Assembly: GCA_037367405.1 (NCBI GenBank)
Contig: JAZKJV010002959.1
Coordinates: forward strand, 353,001 to 417,000
From: Ottelia alismoides
Taxonomy: Eukaryota > Streptophyta > Magnoliopsida > Alismatales > Hydrocharitaceae
Direction: 5' to 3'
Length of the DNA: 64,000 nt
Shown: positions 22,809 through 34,953 of the stretch, piece by piece
Layout of the letters: every line of letters begins with the position of its first letter
Position numbering within the stretch: position 1 is the stretch's first letter
The notes under the pieces: generated by a model
What the model was told of the DNA's origin: nothing
Databases searched by the model: none
Seen by the model: the letters and a program-made list of their open reading frames with translations, nothing else
Position numbers and translations under genes: made by a program

Positions 22809-23564
22809 TAATATATCATATAAATAAATATGAAAAATGATACATCATATATTTTGAGGGTTTGTTTACTCTTATCCTTCTAAAATTTTTCAATAACGCT
22901 TATACTCATATTTTATACAATTACTTGTGTACTCCTATATTTTTTTACAAAATGCATAGTAGTGTCCTTTTATTGGTACACTTGTGGTCTTATATTATGC
23001 TAATATAAGCATAATATTATGATTTTTTTAAAAAATATAGGAGTAAAAGTGAAATTGCTTAAAAGTTAGGTGTAAGAATTTTATTAAAAACATGAAAGGG
23101 AATAATAAACATATTTTGTGAAATTCTTATAACGCATATATGATGTAAAAAATAATATTATTAAACTATTTAAACTCCAATTACATCATCTTCGTCGTTT
23201 GTTATTGTTATAAGTAGACAACCCCATACATAATGTGGGAAGAGAGAGGCAATGCTCATACGACAAGAATGGACAGACGATAATGAGTCGTTAGCCCATG
23301 CAAAGGAGAAGAGATAAATGGGTAATATACTATGGATTAAAATATGACTATATGAATGTTTATGAAAAGTTTGTATTTTGTTAATTTATTGAAAATTATT
23401 TTTTATCAAAAGAATGGATGGTTGAATCGGTTGTTTGAATCAATTGGTTCAACCAGGTTTTGACTTGTTTTGATTGGTTTTTATTTTCTGAATAAAAATC
23501 GGGTGGTTGGACTGTTTTTCCTTCGGTTCTTGGTTTAACCGATTCAACCGGCAGGTTCGGTTCG
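22809..23564. other. AT-rich spacer ending in GGTTCAACCGG-type repeats
   Basis: 22809-23400 is AT-rich without genes. From about 23404 to 23564 several copies of GGTTGAATCGG / GGTTCAACCAGG / CCGATTCAACCGG occur in both orientations, ending GGTTCGGTTCG directly before the left border of the array. A 76-codon minus-strand frame here is built from these repeats and is not taken as a gene. Confidence 0.5.
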
Positions 23565-24080
23565 ATTTTTAAAACCTTGCTTGGCCCCTTTTCTCCCCCT
23601 ATTTTATTCCTTGTCGACCAACTCAATTCTTGACTTGGTCTCGGGGTTTAGGGTCATAAAATATCTTCAATATTTTATTCATTTTCTTTTCTTCTCTTTA
23701 TTCTATAATTTTGGCATTAAAAATCATGTTTAATATACAATAAATACAATCAATAATGAATGTTTATAAGCACAAATTGATCTATTTACATGCATTAGCT
23801 AGGGTTTTTAAGGCTAAAATGATAGAATAAAGGTGATGAAATGGAGATCATCAAGAGGTCAGTTGGATGTTAGCCTTTAGAGTAAGAATTGTCATCTTCT
23901 TCTTAGGCTAGAGATCCTTTCTGATGTCACTTGACGGTGCAGTTAAGTCCTCAATCTAACCCTTTTGCATATTCAACCGTGCACTAGCCTCTATTATCCA
24001 ATATTTTGATCAATAGTTGTATGATATCAAGATGTCCACCCTAGTTGCACAAAGGATCTATTATGCAAATCATTTATTCT

Positions 24081-24667
24081 TTATTTCATATTAAAGGGTG
24101 ATTTGCAATAACTTTCACTGCATAATGGCTTATCATGGGCACTTATGTCCAACATCACCAACAAATGACCTCCGCCATTTGTTGCTTCATCTATAGATCT
24201 TTGTTAGGACTCATTTATATACAATGAAACTATTATCTCATCAAATGTAATAATCTTCTTTCTACCGACAACACCATGATAATCTCATCATTAGATGATG
24301 GAAGAGAACTCAACAAAATCAATTTCTTACCATTCTCCTTGAGGCATGACTCTCGTTTCTCATTAGATGATGGAAGATAATCACCCCTTATTTCAGATTT
24401 AGGGTTGATTTGCAATAACTTTCACTGCATAATAGCTTATCATGGATACTCATGTCCAACATCACCAACAAATGACCCCTGCCATTTAGGGATTCATCTA
24501 CCGATCTTTGTCTGGACTCATTTATAACTAATAAAACAATTATCTCATCAAATGTAATAATCTTTTTTCTACCGACAACACCATGATAATCTCATCGTTA
24601 GATGATGGAAGAGAACTCAACAAAATCAATTTCTTACCATTCTCCTTGAGTCATGACTCTCATTTCT
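24081..24667. repeat. Inner 307-bp tandem duplication (copy 1; present in every unit)
   Basis: TTATTTCA at 24081 and 24388 start two similar blocks, both carrying the minus-strand gag relic (KLILLSSLPSSND). The paralogue at 19420-22808 has a single block, so the duplication arose on the array lineage before amplification. The two blocks differ at many bases and so are much older than the array. Confidence 0.85.
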
Positions 24668-24870
24668 CAGTCTTCTCCTCAAGTGCAAGCACATACATCA
24701 TAATCTTGTTGAATTCATCCATGTGCATCTCCAACTTTGTCCCGTTAGTCATCCTTGAACTGCACAACTTCTTCATCAATAATAGCTAATTTGTTTAATG
24801 ATTAGACTTATGTCATCTCTTGAGCTTCTCCCACACCTCTGTCAGATCACTTAAGCTGACAATTTAGGAA
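24233..24870 (-). pseudogene. Copia-type gag relic in unit (copy 1; repeated in all copies)
   Basis: On the minus strand the broken frames read LTEVWEKLKR, LLLMKKLCSSRMTNGTKLEMHMEEFNKIMMYVLALEEK and KLILLSSLPSSNDEIIMVLS. This is the order of a UBN2-type gag domain. Stops after VWEKLKR and after the ALEEK segment disable it. The 60-codon open frame at 24233-24415 is only its last part. Equivalent frames recur at 28191, 32148, 36104, 40061, 44019, 47977 and 51935. Confidence 0.7.
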
Positions 24871-25152
24871 GAGTGGTGTCTTCAAGAACTATTCTGTTGT
24901 ACTGTTTGCATGACCCACTATCTTTAAACACTTTTCTTCTCTACAAACTATAGAGATTTCATAAATGACTTTTACATGAGTATAGTCTTCACACGATTGT
25001 CGTCATACATAGTCAATCTTTTTTTGAAGCGTTCCACATAGTATGTTACCAATATATGTGAACTTCACCACTAGATATGCATTGCATAGTGTGATCTTTC
25101 TCCACTGATCGCCCAACACTCAATTGCATTAGATCTTAAGTGATAACCTTAA

Positions 25153-25400
25153 GGCCCTGTTCGTTTGGGGTATAAGGAGGAATGGAATAAGGGGAATAAG
25201 CCCCCAACACGCTTCCCCGTGGTACGACTATTTCCCATTATTTCATCTTATTTCACTCTTATTCCTATCTTTATCCCACCTTACCTACCTTTATTTCACC
25301 TTATTCTCCTTATTCTTATCCTCCAGCCGAACGGAGAATAGACCCTTATTCTCCTTATTCCCCATCCTTATTCCTGCTTATTCTCCTACCGAACGGGCCC
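25153..25400. mobile_element. Tourist-like MITE, 248 bp (copy 1)
   Basis: It is flanked by TAA on both sides (25150-25152, 25401-25403). The left end is GGCCCTGTTCGTTTGG; the reverse complement of the right is GGGCCCGTTCGGTAGGAG. Copy 8 and the paralogue near 20370 lack it. Its length equals that of the MITE at 54960-55207, and the two are clearly the same family. Confidence 0.9.
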
Positions 25401-26555
25401 TAAGTAACATTGAAATCATGAGTGATGTGCAAGATGCAAAAAACTAGAATCGAATCATTTCAATCCGTACCTCTAACTTATTTAGAGGGTGCTTCTGATC
25501 AGAATAGTTCATTGTATCTGTTAGATATATGAAATATATCCTTGACTGAACTACGATGCTCGTGATCATAATAGTTCATTGTGTCTGTCAAATTTATGAA
25601 TTTTTTTAATCATTCTATCTACCAATTGCACTGATGTTGTGCCTCCTTATACTGTCTTTCTACTAGTCACTGCTTGTAGAATCATTGATCATGCTGGTCA
25701 GTCTCTTCAAGTGACTAACATCATTAGTTCTTCAAACTGTTGAAGAGACACACACACATATTACGACATCCCCTTACATCAATGTCAAACATGGCTTCAA
25801 TATTAACTGTTGGGTATAGTTGATGCACAATTAACCGTCACAAACGTGTAAAGAAGGGAGAAACATGGTTTAGATTTCACCTACCAATATGCAAGAAATA
25901 ACTTCAATTGCAACAATGGAGGTTGAAAAATCACCATGGTATGACTTTTTTGCACACCAACTTGGGAAAAATTACATCGAGAATCACAGGAATTATTGAT
26001 GATCATCGTCATAGAGATCATGCATTTGATATATCATTAGATACACATTGCATTTCGAATCGAGACTAGGCAGAACAAGGTAAGAAATCTAGATGTTATT
26101 GCAAGATCCCATATCAAACTCAAAGGGATTTGTGTTACTTTATTTGAGTCAAGATGTATGGGAAAGAAATTTGGATCGATTGAATTGGGTGGAAATCAAA
26201 TTATCTTGGTGAAAAAAAATAGGTTAAAAAAGTTGGAAAGAATAGTGGCAAAGTATTGCTGAAGTTGTTGGTACAAGATAGAGGACGTCGAGACATGCTT
26301 GAGTTAAGGTCAAGAAGATTGAAGGATGTCAAGTTGATTGTAGGAGATTGTTGTGGCAAACTCAAGACATTTTAAGTGCATTATGAATGGAGCTTAATTG
26401 TAAGGCAACGATGTCGGGCCCATGATCGTCAAGACAAGGTCTGAGGTATGGAAGCGATACCATCTAGATTGGGACTACCAAAAAAGTAGGGGATCAACAA
26501 CTTGGACAAAAGTGGTTGAAATGAGGCTCGAGGAGCCAAGGCTAGCTAGCTGGTT

Positions 26556-27040
26556 TGTTGATAATAGGATCATTATTGCATAAATTAAACAGTAATTATA
26601 CGGATCTAAATGAATTAACAGAGAAACAAGGATCAACATAATGGTAATAATGTGTTTCCCATTCATTTTCCGATTACACAATGCACACAGGAACCCATTA
26701 AAAATCGGAAGCATAAATCAGGGCGTGATCCAGAAAAGGCAAAGCAATAAACGAATTGCAGCAGGCAAAAACATAAAGAGATTAGATCATAAGTCACCGA
26801 AGTGTCCATGTAAAGAGATTAGATCATTGCTACAAGAGCTTGGGGTGTGAACTCATATACAAGTCCATCAGAAGTTTAGACATACTAGGTATGGTACTAA
26901 ACTTCTACCCAGGCTTTTCTATGTTTCAAATTTGGAAATTCTCAACTTTCCCTCCAAGCCATTTGATTTCCCAATTGAAACCAAATTGACTCTTATAGAT
27001 TTTCCAATTAAAATCTAAATTACTTATTTTAAATACAACA
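26556..27040 (-). repeat. Copia 3' LTR fragment, 485 bp (copy 1)
   Basis: It starts TGTTGATAATAGG after TGGTT (26551-26555), ends AAATACAACA, and is followed by ATCCCCCAC, the PPT in minus orientation. Compared with the full LTR at 59162-60176 it lacks about 0.53 kb, replaced by a 16-nt copy of nearby sequence (AAAGAGATTAGATCAT). Confidence 0.9.
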
Positions 27041-29109
27041 ATCCCCCACGAATTCACTAATTTGAAAAAGAGATTTAAAGAGAGTTAAAACACATTTTTC
27101 GACTGCCACACTTTGCTTTCAGTAAAGGTACCTTCCAGTTTGAACCTCTACATGAGTTTACTACTTTCACTTTAACATGAACGAAGTGAACTACGTCTTG
27201 AACTTCAGACCTTGGTGTTAAAGTTTACGGTAGAAACAACAAAGCATTGTTCTTGATACAATCTTCAGGGGTAGTGCTCCTAAAGGCTATGCACCCTTAT
27301 TCTGCTTCATGAGTGTATTCAGGAAAGACCCTCTTCCTTTAACTGCGACCCATAGTAACACTCACATAGGTGGCGTTCTCCAAGGATGCACTGCTATCAT
27401 CCTGCCCAAAGGCTAGCTACCATTCAGAGCCTATGCTCTTCCTAAGCTTGCAGCTTAAATGACACTCAGGCTTCCAGTGATAAGACACTCATGCTTAAGC
27501 ATTAAACTGAGGGCATGTTTGGATTTTTAAAACCTTGCTTGGCCCCTTTTCTCCCCCTATTTTATTCCTTGTCGACCAACTCAATTCTTGACTTGGTCTC
27601 GGGGTTTAGGGTCATAAAATATCTTCAATATTTTATTCATTTTCTTTTCTTCTCTTTATTCTATAATTTTGGCATTAAAAATCATGTTTAATATACAATA
27701 AATACAATCAATAATGAATGTTTATAAGCACAAATTGATCTATTTACATGCATTAGCTAGGGTTTTTAAGGCTAAAATGATAGAATAAAGGTGATGAAAT
27801 GGAGATCATCAAGAGGTCAGTTGGATGTTAGCCTTTAGAGTAAGAATTGTCATCTTCTTCTTAGGCTAGAGATCCTTTCTGATGTCACTTGACGGTGCAG
27901 TTAAGTCCTCAATCTAACCCTTTTGCATATTCAACCGTGCACTAGCCTCTATTATCCAATATTTTGATCAATAGTTGTATGATATCAAGATGTCCACCCT
28001 AGTTGCACAAAGGATCTATTATGCAAATCATTTATTCTTTATTTCATATTAAAGGGTGATTTGCAATAACTTTCACTGCATAATGGCTTATCATGGGCAC
28101 TTATGTCCAACATCACCAACAAATGACCTCCGCCATTTGTTGCTTCATCTATAGATCTTTGTTAGGACTCATTTATATACAATGAAACTATTATCTCATC
28201 AAATGTAATAATCTTCTTTCTACCGACAACACCATGATAATCTCATCATTAGATGATGGAAGAGAACTCAACAAAATCAATTTCTTACCATTCTCCTTGA
28301 GGCATGACTCTCGTTTCTCATTAGATGATGGAAGATAATCACCCCTTATTTCAGATTTAGGGTTGATTTGCAATAACTTTCACTGCATAATAGCTTATCA
28401 TGGATACTCATGTCCAACATCACCAACAAATGACCCCTGCCATTTAGGGATTCATCTACCGATCTTTGTCTGGACTCATTTATAACTAATAAAACAATTA
28501 TCTCATCAAATGTAATAATCTTTTTTCTACCGACAACACCATGATAATCTCATCGTTAGATGATGGAAGAGAACTCAACAAAATCAATTTCTTACCATTC
28601 TCCTTGAGTCATGACTCTCATTTCTCAGTCTTCTCCTCAAGTGCAAGCACATACATCATAATCTTGTTGAATTCCTCCATGTGCATCTCCAACTTTGTCC
28701 CGTTAGTCATCCTTGAACTGCACAACTTCTTCATCAATAATAGCTAATTTGTTTAATGATTAGACTTATGTCATCTCTTGAGCTTCTCCCACACCTCTGT
28801 CAGATCACTTAAGCTGACAATTTAGGAAGAGTGGTGTCTTCAAGAACTATTCTGTTGTACTGTTTGCATGACCACTATCTTTAAACACTTTTCTTCTCTA
28901 CAAACTATAGAGATTTCATAAATGACTTTTACATGAGTATAGTCTTCACACGATTGTCGTCATACATAGTCAATCTTTTTTTGAAGCGTTCCACATAGTA
29001 TGTTACCAATATATGTGAACTTCACCACTAGATATGCATTGCATAGTGTGATCTTTCTCCACTGATCGCCCAACACTCAATTGCATTAGATCTTAAGTGA
29101 TAACCTTAA

Positions 29110-29357
29110 GGCCCTGTTCGTTTGGGGTATAAGGAGGAATGGAATAAGGGGAATAAGCCCCCAACACGCTTCCCCGTGGTACGACTATTTCCCATTATTT
29201 CATCTTATTTCACTCTTATTCCTATCTTTATCCCACCTTACCTACCTTTATTTCACCTTATTCTCCTTATTCTTATCCTCCAGCCGAACGGAGAATAGAC
29301 CCTTATTCTCCTTATTCCCCATCCTTATTCCTGCTTATTCTCCTACCGAACGGGCCC
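29110..29357. mobile_element. Tourist-like MITE, 248 bp (copy 2)
   Basis: Same element and same TAA-flanked site as in copy 1. Confidence 0.9.
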
Positions 29358-30512
29358 TAAGTAACATTGAAATCATGAGTGATGTGCAAGATGCAAAAAA
29401 CTAGAATCGAATCATTTCAATCCGTACCTCTAACTTATTTAGAGGGTGCTTCTGATCAGAATAGTTCATTGTATCTGTTAGATATATGAAATATATCCTT
29501 GACTGAACTACGATGCTCGTGATCATAATAGTTCATTGTGTCTGTCAAATTTATGAATTTTTTTAATCATTCTATCTACCAATTGCACTGATGTTGTGCC
29601 TCCTTATACCGTCTTTCTACTAGTCACTGCTTGTAGAATCATTGATCATGCTGGTCAGTCTCTTCAAGTGACTAACATCATTAGTTCTTCAAACTGTTGA
29701 AGACACACACACACATATTACGACATCCCCTTACATCAATGTCAAACATGGCTTCAATACTAAATGTTGGGTATAGTTGATGCACAATTAACCGTCACAA
29801 ACGTGTAAAGAAGGGAGAAACATGGTTTAGATTTCACCTACCAATATGCAAGAAATAACTTCAATTGCAACAATGGAGGTTGAAAAATCACCATGGTATG
29901 ACTTTTTTGCACACCAACTTGGGAAAAATTACATCGAGAATCACAGGAGTTATTGATGATCATCGTCATAGAGATCATGCATTTGATATATCATTAGATA
30001 CACATTGCATTTCGAATCGAGACTAGGCAGAACAAGGTAAGAAATCTACATGTTATTGCAAGATCCCATATCAAACTCAAAGGGATTTATGTTACTTTAT
30101 TTGAGTCAAGATGTATGGGAAAGAAATTTGGATCGATTGAATTGGGTGGAAATCAAATTATCTTGGTGAAAAAAAATAGGTTAAAAAAGTTGGAAAGAAT
30201 AGTGGCAAAGTATTGCTGAAGTTGTTGGTACAAGATAGAGGACGTCGAGACATGCTTGAGTTAAGGTCAAGAAGATTGAAGGATGTCAAGTTGATTGTAG
30301 GAGATTGTTGTGGCAAACTCAAGACATTTTAAGTGCATTATGAATGGAGCTTAATTGTAAGGCAACGATGTCGGGCCCATGATCGTCAAGACAAGGTCTG
30401 AGGTATGGAAGCGATACCATCTAGATTGGGACTACCAAAAAAGTAGGGGATCCACAACTTGGACAAAAGTGGTTGAAATGAGGCTCGAGGAGCCAAGGCT
30501 AGCTAGCTGGTT

Positions 30513-30997
30513 TGTTGATAATAGGATCATTATTGCATAAATTAAACAGTAATTATACGGATCTAAATGAATTAACAGAGAAACAAGGATCAACATAATG
30601 GTAATAATGTGTTTCCCATTCATTTTCCGATTACACAATGCACACAGGAACCCATTAAAAATCGGAAGCATAAATCAGGGCGTGATCCAGAAAAGGCAAA
30701 GCAATAAACGAATTGCAGCAGGCAAAAACATAAAGAGATTAGATCATAAGTCACCGAAGTGTCCATGTAAAGAGATTAGATCATTGCTACAAGAGCTTGG
30801 GGTGTGAACTCATATACAAGTCCATCAGAAGTTTAGACATACTAGGTATGGTACTAAACTTCTACCCAGGCTTTTCTATGTTTCAAATTTGGAAATTCTC
30901 AACTTTCCCTCCAAGCCATTTGATTTCCCAATTGAAACCAAATTGACTCTTATAGATTTTCCAATTAAAATCTAAATTACTTATTTTAAATACAACA
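30513..30997 (-). repeat. Copia 3' LTR fragment (copy 2)
   Basis: Same ends, deletion and filler as in copy 1. Confidence 0.9.
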
Positions 30998-33067
30998 ATC
31001 CCCCACGAATTCACTAATTTGAAAAAGAGATTTAAAGAGAGTTAAAACACATTTTTCGACTGCCACACTTTGCTTTCAGTAAAGGTACCTTCCAGTTTGA
31101 ACCTCTACATGAGTTTACTACTTTCACTTTAACATGAACGAAGTGAACTACGTCTTGAACTTCAGACCTTGGTGTTAAAGTTTACGGTAGAAACAACAAA
31201 GCATTGTTCTTGATACAATCTTCAGGGGTAGTGCTCCTAAAGGCTATGCACCCTTATTCTGCTTCATGAGTGTATTCAGGAAAGACCCTCTTCCTTTAAC
31301 TGCGACCCATAGTAACACTCACATAGGTGGCGTTCTCCAAGGATGTACTGCTATCATCCTGCCCAAAGGCTAGCTACCATTCAGAGCCTATGCTCTTCCT
31401 AAGCTTGCAGCTTAAATGACACTCAGGCTTCCAGTGATAAGACACTCATGCTTAAGCATTAAACTGAGGGCATGTTTGGATTTTTAAAACCTTGCTTGGC
31501 CCCTTTTCTCCCCCTATTTTATTCCTTGTCGACCAACTCAATTCTTGACTTGGTCTCGGGGTTTAGGGTCATAAAATATCTTCAATATTTTATTCATTTT
31601 CTTTTCTTCTCTTTATTCTATAATTTTGGCATTAAAAATCATGTTTAATATACAATAAATACAATCAACAATGAATGTTTATAAGCACAAATTGATCTAT
31701 TTACATGCATTAGCTAGGGTTTTTAAGGCTAAAATGATAGAATAAAGGTGATGAAATGGAGATCATCAAGAGGTCAGTTGGATGTTAGCCTTTAGAGTAA
31801 GAATTGTCATCTTCTTCTTAGGCTAGAGATCCTTTCTGATGTCACTTGACGGTGCAGTTAAGTCCTCAATCTAACCCTTTTGCATATTCAACCGTGCACT
31901 AGCCTCTATTATCCAATATTTTGATCAATAGTTGTATGATATCAAGATGTCCACCCTAGTTGCACAAAGGATCTATTATGCAAATCATTTATTCTTTATT
32001 TCATATTAAAGGGTGATTTGCAATAACTTTCACTGCATAATGGCTTATCATGGGCACTTATGTCCAACATCACCAACAAATGACCTCCGCCATTTGTTGC
32101 TTCATCTATAGATCTTTGTTAGGACTCATTTATATACAATGAAACTATTATCTCATCAAATGTAATAATCTTCTTTCTACCGACAACACCATGATAATCT
32201 CATCATTAGATGATGGAAGAGAACTCAACAAAATCAATTTCTTACCATTCTCCTTGAGGCATGACTCTCGTTTCTCATTAGATGATGGAAGATAATCACC
32301 CCTTATTTCAGATTTAGGGTTGATTTGCAATAACTTTCACTGCATAATAGCTTATCATGGATACTCATGTCCAACATCACCAACAAATGACCCCTGCCAT
32401 TTAGGGATTCATCTACCGATCTTTGTCTGGACTCATTTATAACTAATAAAACAATTATCTCATCAAATGTAATAATCTTTTTTCTACCGACAACACCATG
32501 ATAATCTCATCGTTAGATGATGGAAGAGAACTCAACAAAATCAATTTCTTACCATTCTCCTTGAGTCATGACTCTCATTTCTCAGTCTTCTCCTCAAGTG
32601 CAAGCACATACATCATAATCTTGTTGAATTCCTCCATGTGCATCTCCAACTTTGTCCCGTTAGTCATCCTTGAACTGCACAACTTCTTCATCAATAATAG
32701 CTAATTTGTTTAATGATTAGACTTATGTCATCTCTTGAGCTTCTCCCACACCTCTGTCAGATCACTTAAGCTGACAATTTAGGAAGAGTGGTGTCTTCAA
32801 GAACTATTCTGTTGTACTGTTTGCATGACCCACTATCTTTAAACACTTTTCTTCTCTACAAACTATAGAGATTTCATAAATGACTTTTACATGAGTATAG
32901 TCTTCACACGATTGTCGTCATACATAGTCAATCTTTTTTTGAAGCGTTCCACATAGTATGTTACCAATATATGTGAACTTCACCACTAGATATGCATTGC
33001 ATAGTGTGATCTTTCTCCACTGATCGCCCAACACTCAATTGCATTAGATCTTAAGTGATAACCTTAA

Positions 33068-33315
33068 GGCCCTGTTCGTTTGGGGTATAAGGAGGAACGG
33101 AATAAGGGGAATAAGCCCCCAACACGCTTCCCCGTGGTACGACTATTTCCCATTATTTCATCTTATTTCACTCTTATTCCTATCTTTATCCCACCTTACC
33201 TACCTTTATTTCACCTTATTCTCCTTATTCTTATCCTCCAGCCGAACGGAGAATAGACCCTTATTCTCCTTATTCCCCATCCTTATTCCTGCTTATTCTC
33301 CTACCGAACGGGCCC
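33068..33315. mobile_element. Tourist-like MITE, 248 bp (copy 3)
   Basis: Same element and site as in copy 1, with GGAGGAACGG in place of GGAGGAATGG near its left end. Confidence 0.9.
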
Positions 33316-34468
33316 TAAGTAACATTGAAATCATGAGTGATGTGCAAGATGCAAAAAACTAGAATTGAATCATTTCAATCCGTACCTCTAACTTATTTAG
33401 AGGGTGCTTCTGATCAGAATAGTTCATTGTATCTGTTAGATATATGAAATATATCCTTGACTGAACTACGATGCTCGTGATCATAATAGTTCATTGTGTC
33501 TGTCAAATTTATGAATTTTTTAATCATTCTATCTACCAATTGCACTGATGTTGTGCCTCCTTATACTGTCTTTCTACTAGTCACTGCTTGTAGAATCATT
33601 GATCATGCTGGTCAGTCTCTTCAAGTGACTAACATCATTAGTTCTTCAAACTGTTTAAGAGACACACACACATATTACGACATCCCCTTACATCAATGTC
33701 AAACATGGCTTCAATACTAATTGTTGGGTATAGTTGATGCACAATTAACCGTCACAAACGTGTAAAGAAGGGAGAAACATGGTTTAGATTTCACCTACCA
33801 ATATGCAAGAAATAACTTCAATTGCAACAATGGAGGTTGAAAAATCACCATGGTATGACTTTTTTGCACACCAACTTGGGAAAAATTACATCGAGAATCA
33901 CATGAATTATTGATGATCATCGTCATAGAGATCATGCATTTGATATATCATTAGATACACATTGCATTTCGAATCGAGACTAGGCAGAACAAGGTAAGAA
34001 ATCTACATGTTATTGCAAGATCCCATATCAAACTCAAAGGGATTTGTGTTACTTTATTTGAGTCAAGATGTATGGGAAAGAAATTTGGATCGATTGAATT
34101 GGGTGGAAATCAAATTATCTTGGTGAAAAAAATAGGTTAAAAAAGTTGGAAAGAATAGTGGCAAAGTATTGCTGAAGTTGTTGGTACAAGATAGAGGACG
34201 TCGAGACATGCTTGAGTTAAGGTCAAGAAGATTGAAGGATGTCAAGTTGATTGTAGGAGATTGTTGTGGCAAACTCAAGACATTTTAAGTGCATTATGAA
34301 TGGAGCTTAATTGTAAGGCAACGATGTCGGGCCCATGATCGTCAAGACAAGGTCTGAGGTATGGAAGCGATACCATCTAGATTGGGACTACCAAAAAAGT
34401 AGGGGATCCACAACTTGGACAAAAGTGGTTGAAATGAGGCTCGAGGAGCCAAGGCTAGCTAGCTGGTT

Positions 34469-34953
34469 TGTTGATAATAGGATCATTATTGCATAAATTA
34501 AACAGTAATTATACAGATCTAAATGAATTAACAGAGAAACAAGGATCAACATAATGGTAATAATGTGTTTCCCATTCATTTTCCGATTACACAATGCACA
34601 CAGGAACCCATTAAAAATCGGAAGCATAAATCAGGGCGTGATCCAGAAAAGGCAAAGCAATAAACGAATTGCAGCAGGCAAAAACATAAAGAGATTAGAT
34701 CATAAGTCACCGAAGTGTCCATGTAAAGAGATTAGATCATTGCTACAAGAGCTTGGGGTGTGAACTCATATACAAGTCCATCAGAAGTTTAGACATACTA
34801 GGTATGGTACTAAACTTCTACCCAGGCTTTTCTATGTTTCAAATTTGGAAATTCTCAACTTTCCCTCCAAGCCATTTGATTTCCCAATTGAAACCAAATT
34901 GACTCTTATAGATTTTCCAATTAAAATCTAAATTACTTATTTTAAATACAACA
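34469..34953 (-). repeat. Copia 3' LTR fragment (copy 3)
   Basis: Same ends, deletion and filler as in copy 1. Confidence 0.9.

Larger units (their letters stand above)
23565..27522. repeat. Array copy 1 (3958 bp)
   Basis: Its left border follows GGTTCGGTTCG. It shares with copy 5 two private bases: CTAGATG at about 26093 and GGATCAACAAC at about 26483. It alone has GAATTCATCC (24712), where the others have GAATTCCTCC. Confidence 0.95.
27523..31479. repeat. Array copy 2 (3957 bp)
   Basis: Private variants include CACAGGAGTTATTG near 29946, GGATTTATGTTAC near 30085, GGATGTACTGC near 31342 and a missing C in CATGACCACTATC near 28868. Confidence 0.95.

Noticed and set aside
23396..23626. 76-aa minus-strand ORF at the array border
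   Set aside because: It is composed of GGTTCAACCGG-type repeats and crosses the array breakpoint, so its frame is partly created by the repeat arrangement.
24583..24789. 68-aa plus-strand ORF repeated in all units
   Set aside because: It is the antisense shadow of the minus-strand gag relic.
26475..26850. Pairs of overlapping 79-aa (minus) and 69-aa (plus) ORFs repeated in all eight units
   Set aside because: They lie antiparallel across the copia LTR border and LTR itself, share no family features, and their conservation only reflects the near identity of the units.
33496..33720. 74-aa plus-strand ORF in copies 3 and 8 (33496 and 53032)
   Set aside because: It is open only in copies where a run of T is one base shorter; other copies and the paralogue are shifted, and no family was recognised.
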